Shown here: in pieces, positions 42,706 through 51,818 of the stretch
Numbering within the stretch: the first letter of the stretch is position 1
Layout of the letters: every line of letters begins with the position of its first letter
Assembly (NCBI RefSeq): GCF_005576615.1
Contig: NZ_CP040332.1
Span: 124,001-188,000, forward strand
Reading direction: 5' to 3'
Length of the DNA stretch: 64,000 nt
Origin: Natrinema versiforme
GTDB taxonomy: Archaea; Halobacteriota; Halobacteria; Halobacteriales; Natrialbaceae
Made by a program: the position numbers and the translations under genes
The notes under the pieces: generated by a model
Told to the model about the DNA's origin: nothing
What the model saw: the letters and a program-made list of their open reading frames with translations, nothing else
The model's database searches: none

Positions 42706-43943
42706 GTTCGTTCGCGGTCGTGAAAGGTCGTTCGTCGGGCTATCCGTTTCTGCGCGGAACGCCAGCACTCGTAGAAGGCGCTGGCGGGGTGGTAGTCGGG
42801 CTCGACGCCCGGTGGGTTGGGGGCGACAGGGTCGTCATCGCCCGCGAGACGCTTCTCGTACCAGAGGCCGGCGGAGCCGCGGTAGCGGTCGGTACATGCG
42901 AGGAACTGCCGGTTCCACTCCCGTAGCCGATCGGCCGCGTCGGTGTCCCCGTGTGTGGCGGCTCGCTCGGCGAGCGCCGCGGAGGCGCCGATGGCCTCCG
43001 CCAACGCCCACCCGTACTGGTCGGACACGATGAGCGTCCCGTCCGCCTCGTGCGTGTAGGCGAAGCCGTCCTCGGTCCAGCCGTTGTCGACGGCGGTCTC
43101 GAACAGCTCGAGCGCGCGGGCGTACCAGCCGCCTTCGGGTGCGCCCTCGTCGCCATCCGCGGCGTACCGGTCGAGCAGCGCGAGGAACTTCGCCCACTCG
43201 AGGTGGTGGCCGGGCTGGTACCCCGGCGGTCGGAACTGGTGGCGGGGGTCGTCCTCGTTGTACCCGAAGTCGTGGTCCCAGTCGTCGGTATAGTGCTCCC
43301 ACAGCAGCCCGTCGGTCCCCGCGGCGAGATCGACCGTAATCGTCCGTGCGATGTGGCGCGCACGGTCGAGGTATTCGTCTGCGCCGGTCGCCTCGAAGGC
43401 GGCGAGGTACGCCTCGCAGGCGTGCATGTTCGCGTTCTGGCCGCGGTAGGCCTCCCGTTCGGTCCAATCCGGGTCGCAGTCGCTCCGGAGCATCCCGGCG
43501 TCGTCGCGGAACCGGTCCTCGAGCAGGTCGTGTGTCGCTGTGAGGCCGTTCTCAGCGCCGTCTACTCCGGCCACGGTGGCGCGTGCGTAGGCGAGGAGGA
43601 CGAAGGCGTGTCCATACGCCGAGCGGGTCCGGTCGAGCGGAGTGCCGTCCGCATCGACGAGGAGGTAGTAACCGCCATCGACGGACCGGTGGACCTCCTC
43701 GAGGAACCGCAGTCCGTGCTCGGCGGCGTCGAGACACCAGTCCGGGCCGTCGACGATTGCGCCGACCGCGAAGTTCGCGATCGATCGGCACGTCGCCACG
43801 AGGTGCCGGCGGTGGCCCGTGTACGGCTCCCCGGACATCGGGTGCAACAGCCGGAAGCCGCGCTCCGCGAGCGCGTCCGGGTACTGTACCCGGAGCGTCG
43901 CGAGCAGCCGGCCGCGATGTGCGGTTGCAGGGACGTCACTCAT
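42702..43943 (-). CDS. AGE family epimerase/isomerase
   Basis: 413 residues, (alpha/alpha)6-barrel of the N-acylglucosamine 2-epimerase family. Landmarks: GGYYLLVDADGTPLDRTRSA, QNANMHACEAYLAAFEATGA (conserved His-x-x-Glu), QPGHHLEWAKFLALLDR (conserved Gly-His-x-x-Glu-Trp) and DYHPASAFYECWRSAQ at the end. Members interconvert aldoses and ketoses or mannose and glucose-type sugars. In an operon with UxuA and a sugar ABC importer it probably prepares the imported sugar for the pathway. Confidence 0.88.
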   Translation of the reverse strand: MSDVPATAHRGRLLATLRVQYPDALAERGFRLLHPMSGEPYTGHRRHLVATCRSIANFAVGAIVDGPDWCLDAAEHGLRFLEEVHRSVDGGYYLLVDADGTPLDRTRSAYGHAFVLLAYARATVAGVDGAENGLTATHDLLEDRFRDDAGMLRSDCDPDWTEREAYRGQNANMHACEAYLAAFEATGADEYLDRARHIARTITVDLAAGTDGLLWEHYTDDWDHDFGYNEDDPRHQFRPPGYQPGHHLEWAKFLALLDRYAADGDEGAPEGGWYARALELFETAVDNGWTEDGFAYTHEADGTLIVSDQYGWALAEAIGASAALAERAATHGDTDAADRLREWNRQFLACTDRYRGSAGLWYEKRLAGDDDPVAPNPPGVEPDYHPASAFYECWRSAQKRIARRTTFHDRERT

Positions 43944-43952
43944 ATCGAGACA

Positions 43953-45131
43953 CTATAGCTGGCTCGAGTTCGCGCCTGCTGTCTGTGACTGCTTGACGGC
44001 GGATGTGCCGATGTCGCTGTCGAGTTTGCGCTGGTGGAGCGTCTCGCCGGTCGCGCTATCGAAGAGGTGTGCGTCTGTGGGCGGGACGTGCGCGTACAGT
44101 GTCTGGTCTTCGGTGATCGGCTGTTGGCCGTCGACTTCGACGACGAACGTGTCGTCGGGCTCGCGGTCCTCGACCCGACAGTAGACGTACGAGATGCTCC
44201 CCATCGGTTCGACCACGTCGACGGTGACTTCGAAACTGTTCCGGTCGACCGCCTCGCCGTGCAGTTCGATGTCCTCGGGGCGGATGCCGAGTTCCAGATC
44301 CCCGTGACTGCCGAGGCTCTCCTGCATCCGTTCCGAGAGGTCGTACTCGAACCCGTCACACTGTAGCGTGCCGCCTCTCGCGGTCCCAGTAAAGAAGTTC
44401 ATCGATGGCGAGCCGATAAATCCCGCAACGAACCGGTTTGCAGGTCGGTAGAAACATTCCAGTGGCGTGCCGACCTGCTGGAGTTCCCCCCGATTGAGGA
44501 CGACCAACCGATCGCCCATCGTCATCGCCTCGGTCTGGTCGTGCGTGACGTAGAGCGTGGTAACTCCGAGGTCGTTCTGGAGCCGGTTGATCTCCGTCCG
44601 CATCTCCGTCCGGAGCTTCGCGTCCAGATTCGAGAGCGGTTCGTCCATTAGGAAGACGTTCGGGTCGCGAACGATCGCCCGGCCGAGCGCGACGCGCTGT
44701 TGTTGTCCGCCGGAGAGCTCGCCCGGTTTCTTGTCCAGCAAGTCCTCGATGCCCATCATTTCCGCCGTCGACGTGACGCTCTCTTTGATTTCGGCCGCGG
44801 ACATGTCCGTCGACATCTTCAACCCGAACGACATGTTCTCTTGGACGGTCATGTTCGGATACAGCGCGTAGTTCTGGAACACCATCGCGATGTCCCGTGC
44901 GCGCGGCCCGAGCTGATTGACGACCGTCTCGCCGATCTCGATGTCGCCTTCCGTCTGCGTTTCGAGCCCCGCGACGGTCCGCATGAGCGTCGACTTCCCG
45001 CTGCCCGACGGTCCGACGAAGACGACGAACTCGCCGTCGTCGATCTCGAGCGAAACGTCGTCGACTGCGATCACCGAGTTCCCTTCCTCACCGAATCGTT
45101 TCGTCACGTTGTCGATCGTGATTTGCGCCAT
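43953..45131 (-). CDS. Sugar ABC transporter ATP-binding protein (MalK/UgpC type)
   Basis: 392 residues. Walker A is GPSGSGKST (40-48), the signature is LSGGQQQR (139-146), and Walker B ends at Asp163-Glu164 (FLMDEPLSNLD). The C-terminal about 150 residues are the TOBE-type regulatory domain found in MalK/UgpC proteins (GIRPEDIELHG). It drives import through the two permeases just upstream. It is 92 bases after the second permease and 9 bases before the AGE epimerase. Confidence 0.95.
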   Translation of the reverse strand: MAQITIDNVTKRFGEEGNSVIAVDDVSLEIDDGEFVVFVGPSGSGKSTLMRTVAGLETQTEGDIEIGETVVNQLGPRARDIAMVFQNYALYPNMTVQENMSFGLKMSTDMSAAEIKESVTSTAEMMGIEDLLDKKPGELSGGQQQRVALGRAIVRDPNVFLMDEPLSNLDAKLRTEMRTEINRLQNDLGVTTLYVTHDQTEAMTMGDRLVVLNRGELQQVGTPLECFYRPANRFVAGFIGSPSMNFFTGTARGGTLQCDGFEYDLSERMQESLGSHGDLELGIRPEDIELHGEAVDRNSFEVTVDVVEPMGSISYVYCRVEDREPDDTFVVEVDGQQPITEDQTLYAHVPPTDAHLFDSATGETLHQRKLDSDIGTSAVKQSQTAGANSSQL

Positions 45132-45222
45132 TAGTGTGTCTCCGTTGTGCAGCTGTCTGCCCCCGCTGCAGGGGTATCGTTCGTGTTCGATGCGTTCCGT
45201 TCGCGTGAGATCGTGCGCTGGA

Positions 45223-46098
45223 TCACTCTTTTAGCACCACGCCGAAGCTGAGTCCGGCAGCCAGATACCTGTTGACCGCAACGAGGAAGATCGCGACCGG
45301 GACGATCATCGACATCGACGCGGCCGCGAGCATTCCCCATTCGATCGAGCGCGAGCCGATGAACGAGTAGACGAACAACGTCACCGGAACTGCCTCGAAA
45401 CTCGTCAGCATGAGTCCGAACAACAACTCGATCCACGCGAAGATGAAGCTGATAATCGCGACCGAGAAGATCCCGGGTTTGGCCGCCGGGAGAACCACCT
45501 TTCGGAAGCCCTGGAACCGAGTCGCGCCGTCGACTCGAGCCGCTTCCTCGAGCGTCTCGGGGATGCCGTCGAAGAACGCCTTCATCACCCAGATCACGAG
45601 CGAGAGGTTGATGCTGACGTACATGAAGATCATCCCGATCCGCGTGTCGAAGAGGTTGAGTTCGCGGTAGACGATGAAAAACGGGAGCACGACGGCGATC
45701 GGCGGGAGCATCCTCGAGGAGAGGATCCACACGAGCACGTCGCGCTCCATGGGGACGTCGTACCGCGAGAGGACGTACGCCGCCGGCACCCCGATCAGCA
45801 AAACGAGGACTACCGACGCCGACACCATGACGAGGCTGTTGGTGAACGCCGCGATGAAATCCGGATTCTGAAGCAGCTGGATGTAGTTGTACACCGTCGG
45901 CAGGAAGATCCAGTCCGGCGGCAGCGCGTTCACTTCGCTCGGCGGCTTCAGCGACATCGACGCGAGCCAGTAGAGCGGGAACAGGACGATGACCGACCAC
46001 GTTAGTAAGACGGCGTGCCGGACGACCGTGACGACCGTCTCGCGCGTGTCCGTATCGAGGCGCTGGGACGAGCCGGGCTCGATGTCCGTCGTTGCCAT
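45223..46098 (-). CDS. Sugar ABC transporter permease (MalG type)
   Basis: 291 residues with six hydrophobic helices. The EAA-type loop is EEAARVDGATRFQGFRKVVL, the contact site for the ATPase. ATG 46098 overlaps the stop of the other permease by one base (TGATG), giving translational coupling. CUT1-family pairs like this import oligosaccharides, uronate-containing oligomers or similar. Confidence 0.93.
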   Translation of the reverse strand: MATTDIEPGSSQRLDTDTRETVVTVVRHAVLLTWSVIVLFPLYWLASMSLKPPSEVNALPPDWIFLPTVYNYIQLLQNPDFIAAFTNSLVMVSASVVLVLLIGVPAAYVLSRYDVPMERDVLVWILSSRMLPPIAVVLPFFIVYRELNLFDTRIGMIFMYVSINLSLVIWVMKAFFDGIPETLEEAARVDGATRFQGFRKVVLPAAKPGIFSVAIISFIFAWIELLFGLMLTSFEAVPVTLFVYSFIGSRSIEWGMLAAASMSMIVPVAIFLVAVNRYLAAGLSFGVVLKE

Positions 46099-47045
46099 CA
46101 GTCCCACACCCCCTTGAAGCCGACTTTCGCAATGACGATGTTACAGATCGCGATGACCATGACGAGGTAGACGACCGCGATCGCGGCGGCGACGGTGGTC
46201 TGGACGTTGATAAACATCTGTTCGTAGATGTTGATACTCACCAGTTGGGTGGCCGTTCCCGGTCCGCCCTGCGTTAACCCGTAGACCACACCGAACGTCC
46301 GGAACAAGTCGATCATCCGGATGAGGGTCGCGACGAACACGACCGGCTTCATGTACGGGATGATGACGTGGACGTAGCGACGCCACAACGGGGCCCCGTC
46401 GACTCGCGAGGCCTCGAGCAGCGTTTCGGGAACTGACGAAAGGCCCGCGTAGAAGATGATGAACATAAACGGTGTCCAGTTCCACGTGTCGAGAAGTATC
46501 ACCGTCAGCAGCGGCATCTCCGAGAGAAACGCCGGCGCGGCGAACGGAGTCGTCGTCTCGATCAGGTAGGGAATGATGCCGACCTCGCTGTTGAGCATGA
46601 TTCGACCGATCGTCGCGAGCGAGACGGGTGCGACCGCCATCGGGATGATGAACAGGATCCGGTAAAACGACTGCAACCGGTCCGAGTCGACGCCGGCGAC
46701 GAGCGCCGCGAGGCCGAATCCGAGGACGGTCTCTAAGAGCAGTGCGCTGGCGACGAGGGTGAGCGTGATGACGAGGGAGTGCGTCGCGCCGGCGAGAGTA
46801 AACGCCGCCTCGAAGTTACTCAACCCGACGAACTCGGCCTGGAAGACGTTCAGTGTCGGTTCGTCGATCAGACTGAGATAGAGGTTGTACGCACCGGGGA
46901 AGAAGGTAATCAGTACCATCACCAAAACCATCGGTGCCGTAAACCAGACCGGCAGGTATTCGTTCCACACCCCCTGAAGTCTGGCCACCCTCGTCTCTCC
47001 CGTCTCTCGCGTCGGTTCCGTTTGCGTTTGTGTTGGTGAACTCAT
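46098..47045 (-). CDS. Sugar ABC transporter permease (MalF type)
   Basis: 315 residues with about six hydrophobic segments after a polar N-terminus (VWFTAPMVLVMVLITFFPGA). The EAA loop is ETLLEASRVDGAPLWRRYVH. It forms the heterodimeric channel with the MalG-type partner, with which it shares a one-base overlap. It begins 27 bases after the solute-binding protein gene. Confidence 0.93.
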   Translation of the reverse strand: MSSPTQTQTEPTRETGETRVARLQGVWNEYLPVWFTAPMVLVMVLITFFPGAYNLYLSLIDEPTLNVFQAEFVGLSNFEAAFTLAGATHSLVITLTLVASALLLETVLGFGLAALVAGVDSDRLQSFYRILFIIPMAVAPVSLATIGRIMLNSEVGIIPYLIETTTPFAAPAFLSEMPLLTVILLDTWNWTPFMFIIFYAGLSSVPETLLEASRVDGAPLWRRYVHVIIPYMKPVVFVATLIRMIDLFRTFGVVYGLTQGGPGTATQLVSINIYEQMFINVQTTVAAAIAVVYLVMVIAICNIVIAKVGFKGVWD

Positions 47046-47072
47046 TGGTTTTGTGAACAGTTCGTCGGTGCC

Positions 47073-48470
47073 TTACACACTGTAGATATCCTCTGCCACG
47101 TCCGCCGCGTGATTCATCGCGGCTTCAGCGGACTTCTGGCCGTCAATCGCCCGTTGCAGTTCCTCGGAGTACCGCTGGCCCCATCGGGGATACTGGCGGT
47201 CGAACGGGTCCGGACTCGCGGCTCGCAACGACTCGAGCGAGACCTGAGCGAACTCTTCGCCGACGCGCGAACGGAACTCGTCGTTCTCCCAAACGGACTG
47301 GCGCACGGAGAACGAGGCGCTGGTGTTGAGGTGCATCCACGTCGTGGTCGGTTCGGAAGTCGCCCACAGCATGAACAGGAAGCCCTCTTCGGTGTTGCGG
47401 GCGTTTCTCGCCATCGAGAGCTGCCACGTATACGCGTTCGGAGAGAACTCGCCGTCGGCCGGCTTGGGCACTTTCGCGATGCCGATATCGTCGGAGACCG
47501 CGGAGTCGTCTCCCGTTAGATCCGGCCAGAACAGGTTGGCGTCCGCGACGATGTGCCCGGCGCGGCGTTCCTGCATCGTCGTCAGCGCGTCGGACCAGGA
47601 CTGGGAGGACGCACCGTCGGGGCCGTAATCTTGGAGCAACTCGACGTACCACTCCGCAGCGGTGATGGCTTCTTCCGTATCGAGCCCTGAGTCGCCCGAG
47701 AAATCCGTCCAGAGCTTCGCTCCGTGCTCCCGGAGGAACGCGTTCAAGACGAAAATGTTCATTCCGTATCCCTTCTGGCCCCGACCGACCGTGCCGACGA
47801 CATCCGATTCGTTCTCCTGAATCGTCGCCGCGTTCTGCCGGAACTCCTCGAGCGTTTCGGCGACTTCTAGCCCGTGTTTCTCGTAGAGGTCGGTCCGATA
47901 GAACTGGGTCTGGACCTCGACAGTGATCGGGAGCCCGGTCCACTCGTCCGTAAAGGGGCCGCCTTGGGACTGCCACTTCGACGCTTCGAAGATATCGTCC
48001 GGCCGGTACCACTCCTCGTCGTATAGACTGTCGTCGTCGAAGTACTGATCGAGGGACTGCAACCAGCCCGCTTCGCGGTACTGGTTGACGACCTGATCCA
48101 TGAAGAAGACATCGAACTGGCCAGCACCGGTACTGACGTCGGTCTGGCGTTTGGTCCGGAACTGGTTTTCCGGGAGGACGTTCCACTCGACCTCGATACC
48201 GGTGAGTTCCTGAAAGATCGACGTGGCGGGTCTGATCGCGTCGACCCACGGATGCTGGACCGCCCCGATATTGACCGTCGAGCCGTCGAACTGCGTCCAG
48301 TCGATGTCCGCGTTCTCGTACTCGCTGAGCGGGAGTTGATCGTTCGGGACGCTGAGCAGTTCGGGACTCTCGTCCGGACTACTACCGCGGGTACAGCCTG
48401 CCAGACCAGTGACGAGGCCGGCACTCGTCGACTTCAGCACCGTTCGTCGATCGTATGGTGTTTCGATCAT
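47073..48470 (-). CDS. Sugar ABC transporter substrate-binding lipoprotein
   Basis: 465 residues. The N-terminus carries a twin-arginine pair (Arg8-Arg9 in YDRRTVLK) and a lipobox ending in Cys26 (VTGLAGC), so it is a Tat-exported lipoprotein anchored on the outer face of the membrane. The body is a family 1 extracellular sugar-binding protein (COG1653-like), with FDVFFMDQVVNQYREAGWLQ and WQLSMARNARNTEEGFLFML. Its start overlaps the alcohol dehydrogenase stop by four bases. Confidence 0.92.
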   Translation of the reverse strand: MIETPYDRRTVLKSTSAGLVTGLAGCTRGSSPDESPELLSVPNDQLPLSEYENADIDWTQFDGSTVNIGAVQHPWVDAIRPATSIFQELTGIEVEWNVLPENQFRTKRQTDVSTGAGQFDVFFMDQVVNQYREAGWLQSLDQYFDDDSLYDEEWYRPDDIFEASKWQSQGGPFTDEWTGLPITVEVQTQFYRTDLYEKHGLEVAETLEEFRQNAATIQENESDVVGTVGRGQKGYGMNIFVLNAFLREHGAKLWTDFSGDSGLDTEEAITAAEWYVELLQDYGPDGASSQSWSDALTTMQERRAGHIVADANLFWPDLTGDDSAVSDDIGIAKVPKPADGEFSPNAYTWQLSMARNARNTEEGFLFMLWATSEPTTTWMHLNTSASFSVRQSVWENDEFRSRVGEEFAQVSLESLRAASPDPFDRQYPRWGQRYSEELQRAIDGQKSAEAAMNHAADVAEDIYSV

Positions 48471-49519
48471 CGTTGCTCTCTGTGAGCCGGCGGCTGCTGG
48501 TTGGGGTAGATCATCTTCTTCAGCCCGTCCCGGTCTTCCATCTGTTCGAAGGCCCGCTCCAGTCCGTCCAGCGAAAACTCGTCGGTGACGAGCGTGTCCG
48601 TGTCGATCCGACCGTTCTGGAGGAGTGCCACCGCCCGCGCGAACGAGTCCGGTGTCAGCGAATACGTGCCGACGATCTCCCGTTCCTCGTAAAACACGTC
48701 AAACGGCGATAATTCGACCGTTGCGTCCTCCGGCGGCACACCGAATACGAGGGTTCGACCGCCCGGGCCGGTGAGCTCGTGAGCCTGCTCGATGGTGTCA
48801 GGCAGCCCGACGGCCTCGATGGCGACGTCGACCGGGCCGACGAGCTCCGGAATCGCCGCCGTCGGGTCCACGTCAGTCGGGTCGATGACGTGGTCCGCAC
48901 CCACCTCGAGTGCCACCTCGCGTCGCTGGCATTCGGGTTCGGAGACGACCACGGTTCCCGCGCCGCTGATACGGAGCAGTTGCGTGAGCAACAGACCGAT
49001 CGTGCCGGCGCCGACGACGACGACCGTCTCGCCGCTCGTGAGGTCGATTTGGTCGACGCCGTTGATACAGCAGCCGAGCGGCTCCGCGAAGGCGGCCGTC
49101 CGGTAGTCGAGATCGCCGATTTCCTCGACGTTGCCGGCGGGAACCGTCACGTACTCCGCGAACGCCCCTTCGATGATGTGCGTGGCCGCACCGCCGAGCG
49201 AGGTGAGATTCCGGCAGAGGTTCTCCCGTCCGGATTTGCACGCTCGGCACTCGTTGCACGGGATCGAGGGGTTGATCGCGACGCGGTCACCCACCTCGTA
49301 GTCGTCGACATCGTTTCCGACAGCTACTACCTCCCCGGTACTCTCGTGACCGGGAGTTATCGGATAGTCGACGGTGAGTGACCCAGTGTACATGTGCACG
49401 TCCGTCGTGCAGACGCCACAGGCGTTGACTTCGACGAGCAATTCGTCGCTGCCCGTTTCCGGTCGTTGCCGCTCGTCGATCTCTACCGAGTTCGCCTCCG
49501 TGAGTGTTGCAGCGTTCAT
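48467..49519 (-). CDS. Zinc-dependent alcohol/polyol dehydrogenase (MDR)
   Basis: 350 residues. Catalytic zinc site: Cys in NACGVCTTDVHMY and GHE in TPGHESTGEV. Structural zinc site: four Cys in PCNECRACKSGRENLCRNLT. The NAD loop is VVVVGAGTIGLLLTQLL. It is the first gene of the IclR-divergent operon; oxidation or reduction of a sugar acid such as fructuronate, or of a sugar alcohol, would fit. ATG 49519 was used; a TTG one codon upstream is possible. Confidence 0.9.
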   Translation of the reverse strand: MNAATLTEANSVEIDERQRPETGSDELLVEVNACGVCTTDVHMYTGSLTVDYPITPGHESTGEVVAVGNDVDDYEVGDRVAINPSIPCNECRACKSGRENLCRNLTSLGGAATHIIEGAFAEYVTVPAGNVEEIGDLDYRTAAFAEPLGCCINGVDQIDLTSGETVVVVGAGTIGLLLTQLLRISGAGTVVVSEPECQRREVALEVGADHVIDPTDVDPTAAIPELVGPVDVAIEAVGLPDTIEQAHELTGPGGRTLVFGVPPEDATVELSPFDVFYEEREIVGTYSLTPDSFARAVALLQNGRIDTDTLVTDEFSLDGLERAFEQMEDRDGLKKMIYPNQQPPAHREQR

Positions 49520-49626
49520 CAAGCCACCTGTTATCTCGAGTTCGAAAGCCCCTGTTAAGAGTTTCGTGCAGAAAATAAATCGCCTTCCTCACGCTCCGAT
49601 AGCGGCAGAATATCCGTTTTCGAATC

Positions 49627-49645
49627 CGTTTTTCTCTGGAAAACG
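49627..49645. promoter_or_regulatory. Candidate IclR-type operator, site 1
   Basis: CGTTTTTCTCTGGAAAACG, a 19-base imperfect palindrome with six-base outer arms. It matches site 2 at 49740 to the consensus YGTTTTYCTCTGGARAACR. It lies 108 bases from the alcohol dehydrogenase start and just before an AT-rich TATAAATATA run (49661-49670). Confidence 0.6.
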
Positions 49646-49739
49646 AATTTTAAACCACGGTATAAATATAAGAAACCATTCTAGTAATGAACAATCATGT
49701 ATGTTGTGGTCGATTGGCAACCGGCTCTTTCGAACGTAC

Positions 49740-49758
49740 TGTTTTCCTCTGGAGAACA
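49740..49758. promoter_or_regulatory. Candidate IclR-type operator, site 2
   Basis: TGTTTTCCTCTGGAGAACA, 39 bases before the IclR ATG and centred 113 bases from site 1. Repetition of the same palindrome on both sides of the intergenic region supports shared control of the regulator and the catabolic operon. Confidence 0.6.
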
Positions 49759-49796
49759 ATTACTATGGGACTCGAACTCCTATCGGGAACCGATCG

Positions 49797-50561
49797 ATGT
49801 CGAGTCAGAGCCCGAAAACCGTCGAGGCAACGGTGAATTCGTTCGAAATTTTAGAGGTGCTCGTCGAGGCGGATCGTCCGATGGGCGTCACGGAACTGTC
49901 CGATGCAGTCGGACTCTCCAAAGGGGTCGTCTACAACCACCTCGGGACGCTCTCGGAACTCGGCTACGTTCGGAAACAAGATCGAAAATACTGCCCGTCA
50001 CTTCGCCTCCTGTCACCCGGGGAATTGACACGCTCGAGCCACGAGATCTACCGCGTCGCACGATCACACGTCGACAACCTCGCCGAAACGACCGATGAAG
50101 TTGCGACGCTCTTCATCGAGGAGGATGGAGTCGGGATCTGCACGTACATGGCAACGGGAACGAACTCCTGGGTGCCGGAGTACGTCTGTGGCGACGCCCT
50201 CCCGCTACACATTACCGCGCCCGGAAAAGCGATTCTCGGCACGCTCGAGCCCGACCGAATCGACGAGATCGTCTCGCAACACGGTCTCCCATCAGCGACC
50301 GACAGCACTATTTCAAACAGACAGTCGCTCGATGCGGAGCTCCGATCGATCCGGGACAACGAGATCGCGTTTTCCAGAGAAGAACAGTTCGAGGGCGTCG
50401 TCGGTGTCGGAACCTCGTTCGGCCTCGACGAGCGCGCGCCAGCCGCTGCGATCGGGGTCTGTGGCCCCCTCGAGCGACTGTCCGGCCGCTACCTCCAAGA
50501 GGATATCACCGGACAGGTACTCAGTACGGCGAAATCGATACAAGTCGAACTGACGAAGTGA
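49797..50561 (+). CDS. IclR family transcriptional regulator
   Basis: 254 residues. The N-terminal winged helix spans about 10-65 (MGVTELSDAVGLSKGVVYNH), and the C-terminal effector-binding GAF-like domain has LPLHITAPGKAILGTLEPDR. IclR proteins bind a small carbon-source metabolite and regulate adjacent catabolic operons. It is divergent from the alcohol dehydrogenase-ABC-UxuA operon. Start ATG 49797 fits the domain; longer in-frame starts would include the low-GC intergenic region. Confidence 0.93.
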   Translation: MSSQSPKTVEATVNSFEILEVLVEADRPMGVTELSDAVGLSKGVVYNHLGTLSELGYVRKQDRKYCPSLRLLSPGELTRSSHEIYRVARSHVDNLAETTDEVATLFIEEDGVGICTYMATGTNSWVPEYVCGDALPLHITAPGKAILGTLEPDRIDEIVSQHGLPSATDSTISNRQSLDAELRSIRDNEIAFSREEQFEGVVGVGTSFGLDERAPAAAIGVCGPLERLSGRYLQEDITGQVLSTAKSIQVELTK

Positions 50562-50713
50562 CTGACGATCCTCGTCTGCAGAAACAGCCCCAGTCTCTGT
50601 GACAAATCATCCGAGTTGATCTTTCTCTTCCAGATTGAATCCACACCAGTCAGCCTTCGCCCCATTTCACCTGTCTGCCACTTATATCCGACGAGCGGTC
50701 ACAGTGATGTCGT

Positions 50714-51051
50714 TCACTGGTGTTTCTCGTCGAGATTCACCGAGATGTGTTTCGTCTGGAGGGACGAGTCGAGCGCCTCGCCGATAAGGGCCTTCTCGAC
50801 GGTTTCGTCGACCGTCAGCAGGTCCGTGACGCCGACCATCGCGTACCTCGAGGACAGACTCGGCTTCTTCACGGAGGGTCCGACGGCGTCCGCCGCCAAA
50901 GGAACCTCGATACCGGTGAATATCTCGGCGGGCCGATGTCTATGGCGTACGTCCCGTAATAAAACTCGTCTGCGGGAATCGTGCGCTCGCCGTCGGGGCC
51001 TGCAAGACCAGCGTCGCATCGGAGGCCAACGCGGCGTCAAGAAGATCCAAG
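50714..51051 (-). pseudogene. Xanthine/CO dehydrogenase FAD-binding subunit remnant
   Basis: Three consecutive - strand frames together give a medium-subunit (CoxM/XdhB) C-terminal part: DLLDAALASDATLVL, then GPDGERTIPADEFYYGTY with AIDIGP, then EIFTGIEVPLAADAVGPSVK with RYAMVGVTDLLTVD. Frameshifts fall near 50998 and 50930. The first about 120 residues with the FAD-binding domain are missing. The neighbour at 51162 belongs to the molybdenum-cofactor cytidylyltransferase group, which normally serves this enzyme family, so this is the remains of a molybdenum hydroxylase locus. Confidence 0.75.
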
Positions 51052-51161
51052 ATTCACTACTGAAATATTTGTACACGGGCCACGTATGGGTCATGTGGAC
51101 GGCCGACCGTTGGTCCGACTCCCCGTCGCGATCTCGGTCGGCGAGACGATACAACACGTGA

Positions 51162-51818
51162 ATGAAACCCGATGATTTCCCCTGTTACGGCCCCGACAGG
51201 GTCGCTGACGCGCTCGATAGAACCGATCCCCTCAAGCCGACGATCGTCGGCGTCGTCCTCGCCGGTGGGACGAGTTCTCGGTTCGGGTCGGCAAACAAGC
51301 TACTCACCGAGTTCGACGGCGAACCGCTGATCCGACACGCGACGCGAACACTCGTAGACGCGGCCCTCTCGGAGGTCGTCGTCGTACTTGGATATGAAGC
51401 GGAGGCAGTACACACCGCCCTATCCGGCGTCGACGTGCGAACCGTCCGCAATCCCGACTACGAGAAGGGGCTGTCGACGTCCGTCGAGACGGCGATCCGC
51501 GTCGTCGGAACGCCGGAAACGGATGCAGTGGTGTTCCTTCCCGGAGACATGCCGGCCGTCGATTCAGCCACTGTCGAACTCCTTAGCGACGCGTATCGAG
51601 CAGAGTTGGGGACAGCGCTAGCGGCTGCCTTCGACGGCCACCGTGGAAATCCGGTGCTGTTCGATCGCAGCCACTTCGATGCCCTTCTCGAGGTCACGGG
51701 TGACGTCGGGGGCCTCCCTGTACTGGCAGAGAGCGACGAGAGCGCTCTTATCGAGACCGACGATCTCGGCGTCCTCAGAGACATCGACACGACTACCGAT
51801 CTCCGACACCAGAGGTGA
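51162..51818 (+). CDS. MobA/MocA-like nucleotidyltransferase (molybdenum cofactor type)
   Basis: 218 residues. The nucleotide-binding loop is GVVLAGGTSSRFGSANKLLT, with FLPGDMPAVDSATVELLSDA and GHRGNPVLFDRSHFDALLEV typical of MocA cytidylyltransferases that convert Mo-MPT to the dinucleotide cofactor for xanthine dehydrogenase-type enzymes. The only hydroxylase piece nearby is a pseudogene, so its partner is lost from here or located elsewhere. Confidence 0.85.
   Translation: MKPDDFPCYGPDRVADALDRTDPLKPTIVGVVLAGGTSSRFGSANKLLTEFDGEPLIRHATRTLVDAALSEVVVVLGYEAEAVHTALSGVDVRTVRNPDYEKGLSTSVETAIRVVGTPETDAVVFLPGDMPAVDSATVELLSDAYRAELGTALAAAFDGHRGNPVLFDRSHFDALLEVTGDVGGLPVLAESDESALIETDDLGVLRDIDTTTDLRHQR

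Noticed and set aside
50714-51157. 147-codon - strand frame as an intact gene
   Set aside because: Only its last about 75 residues match the XDH FAD-subunit family; the matching upstream residues are in two other frames, so it is a pseudogene.
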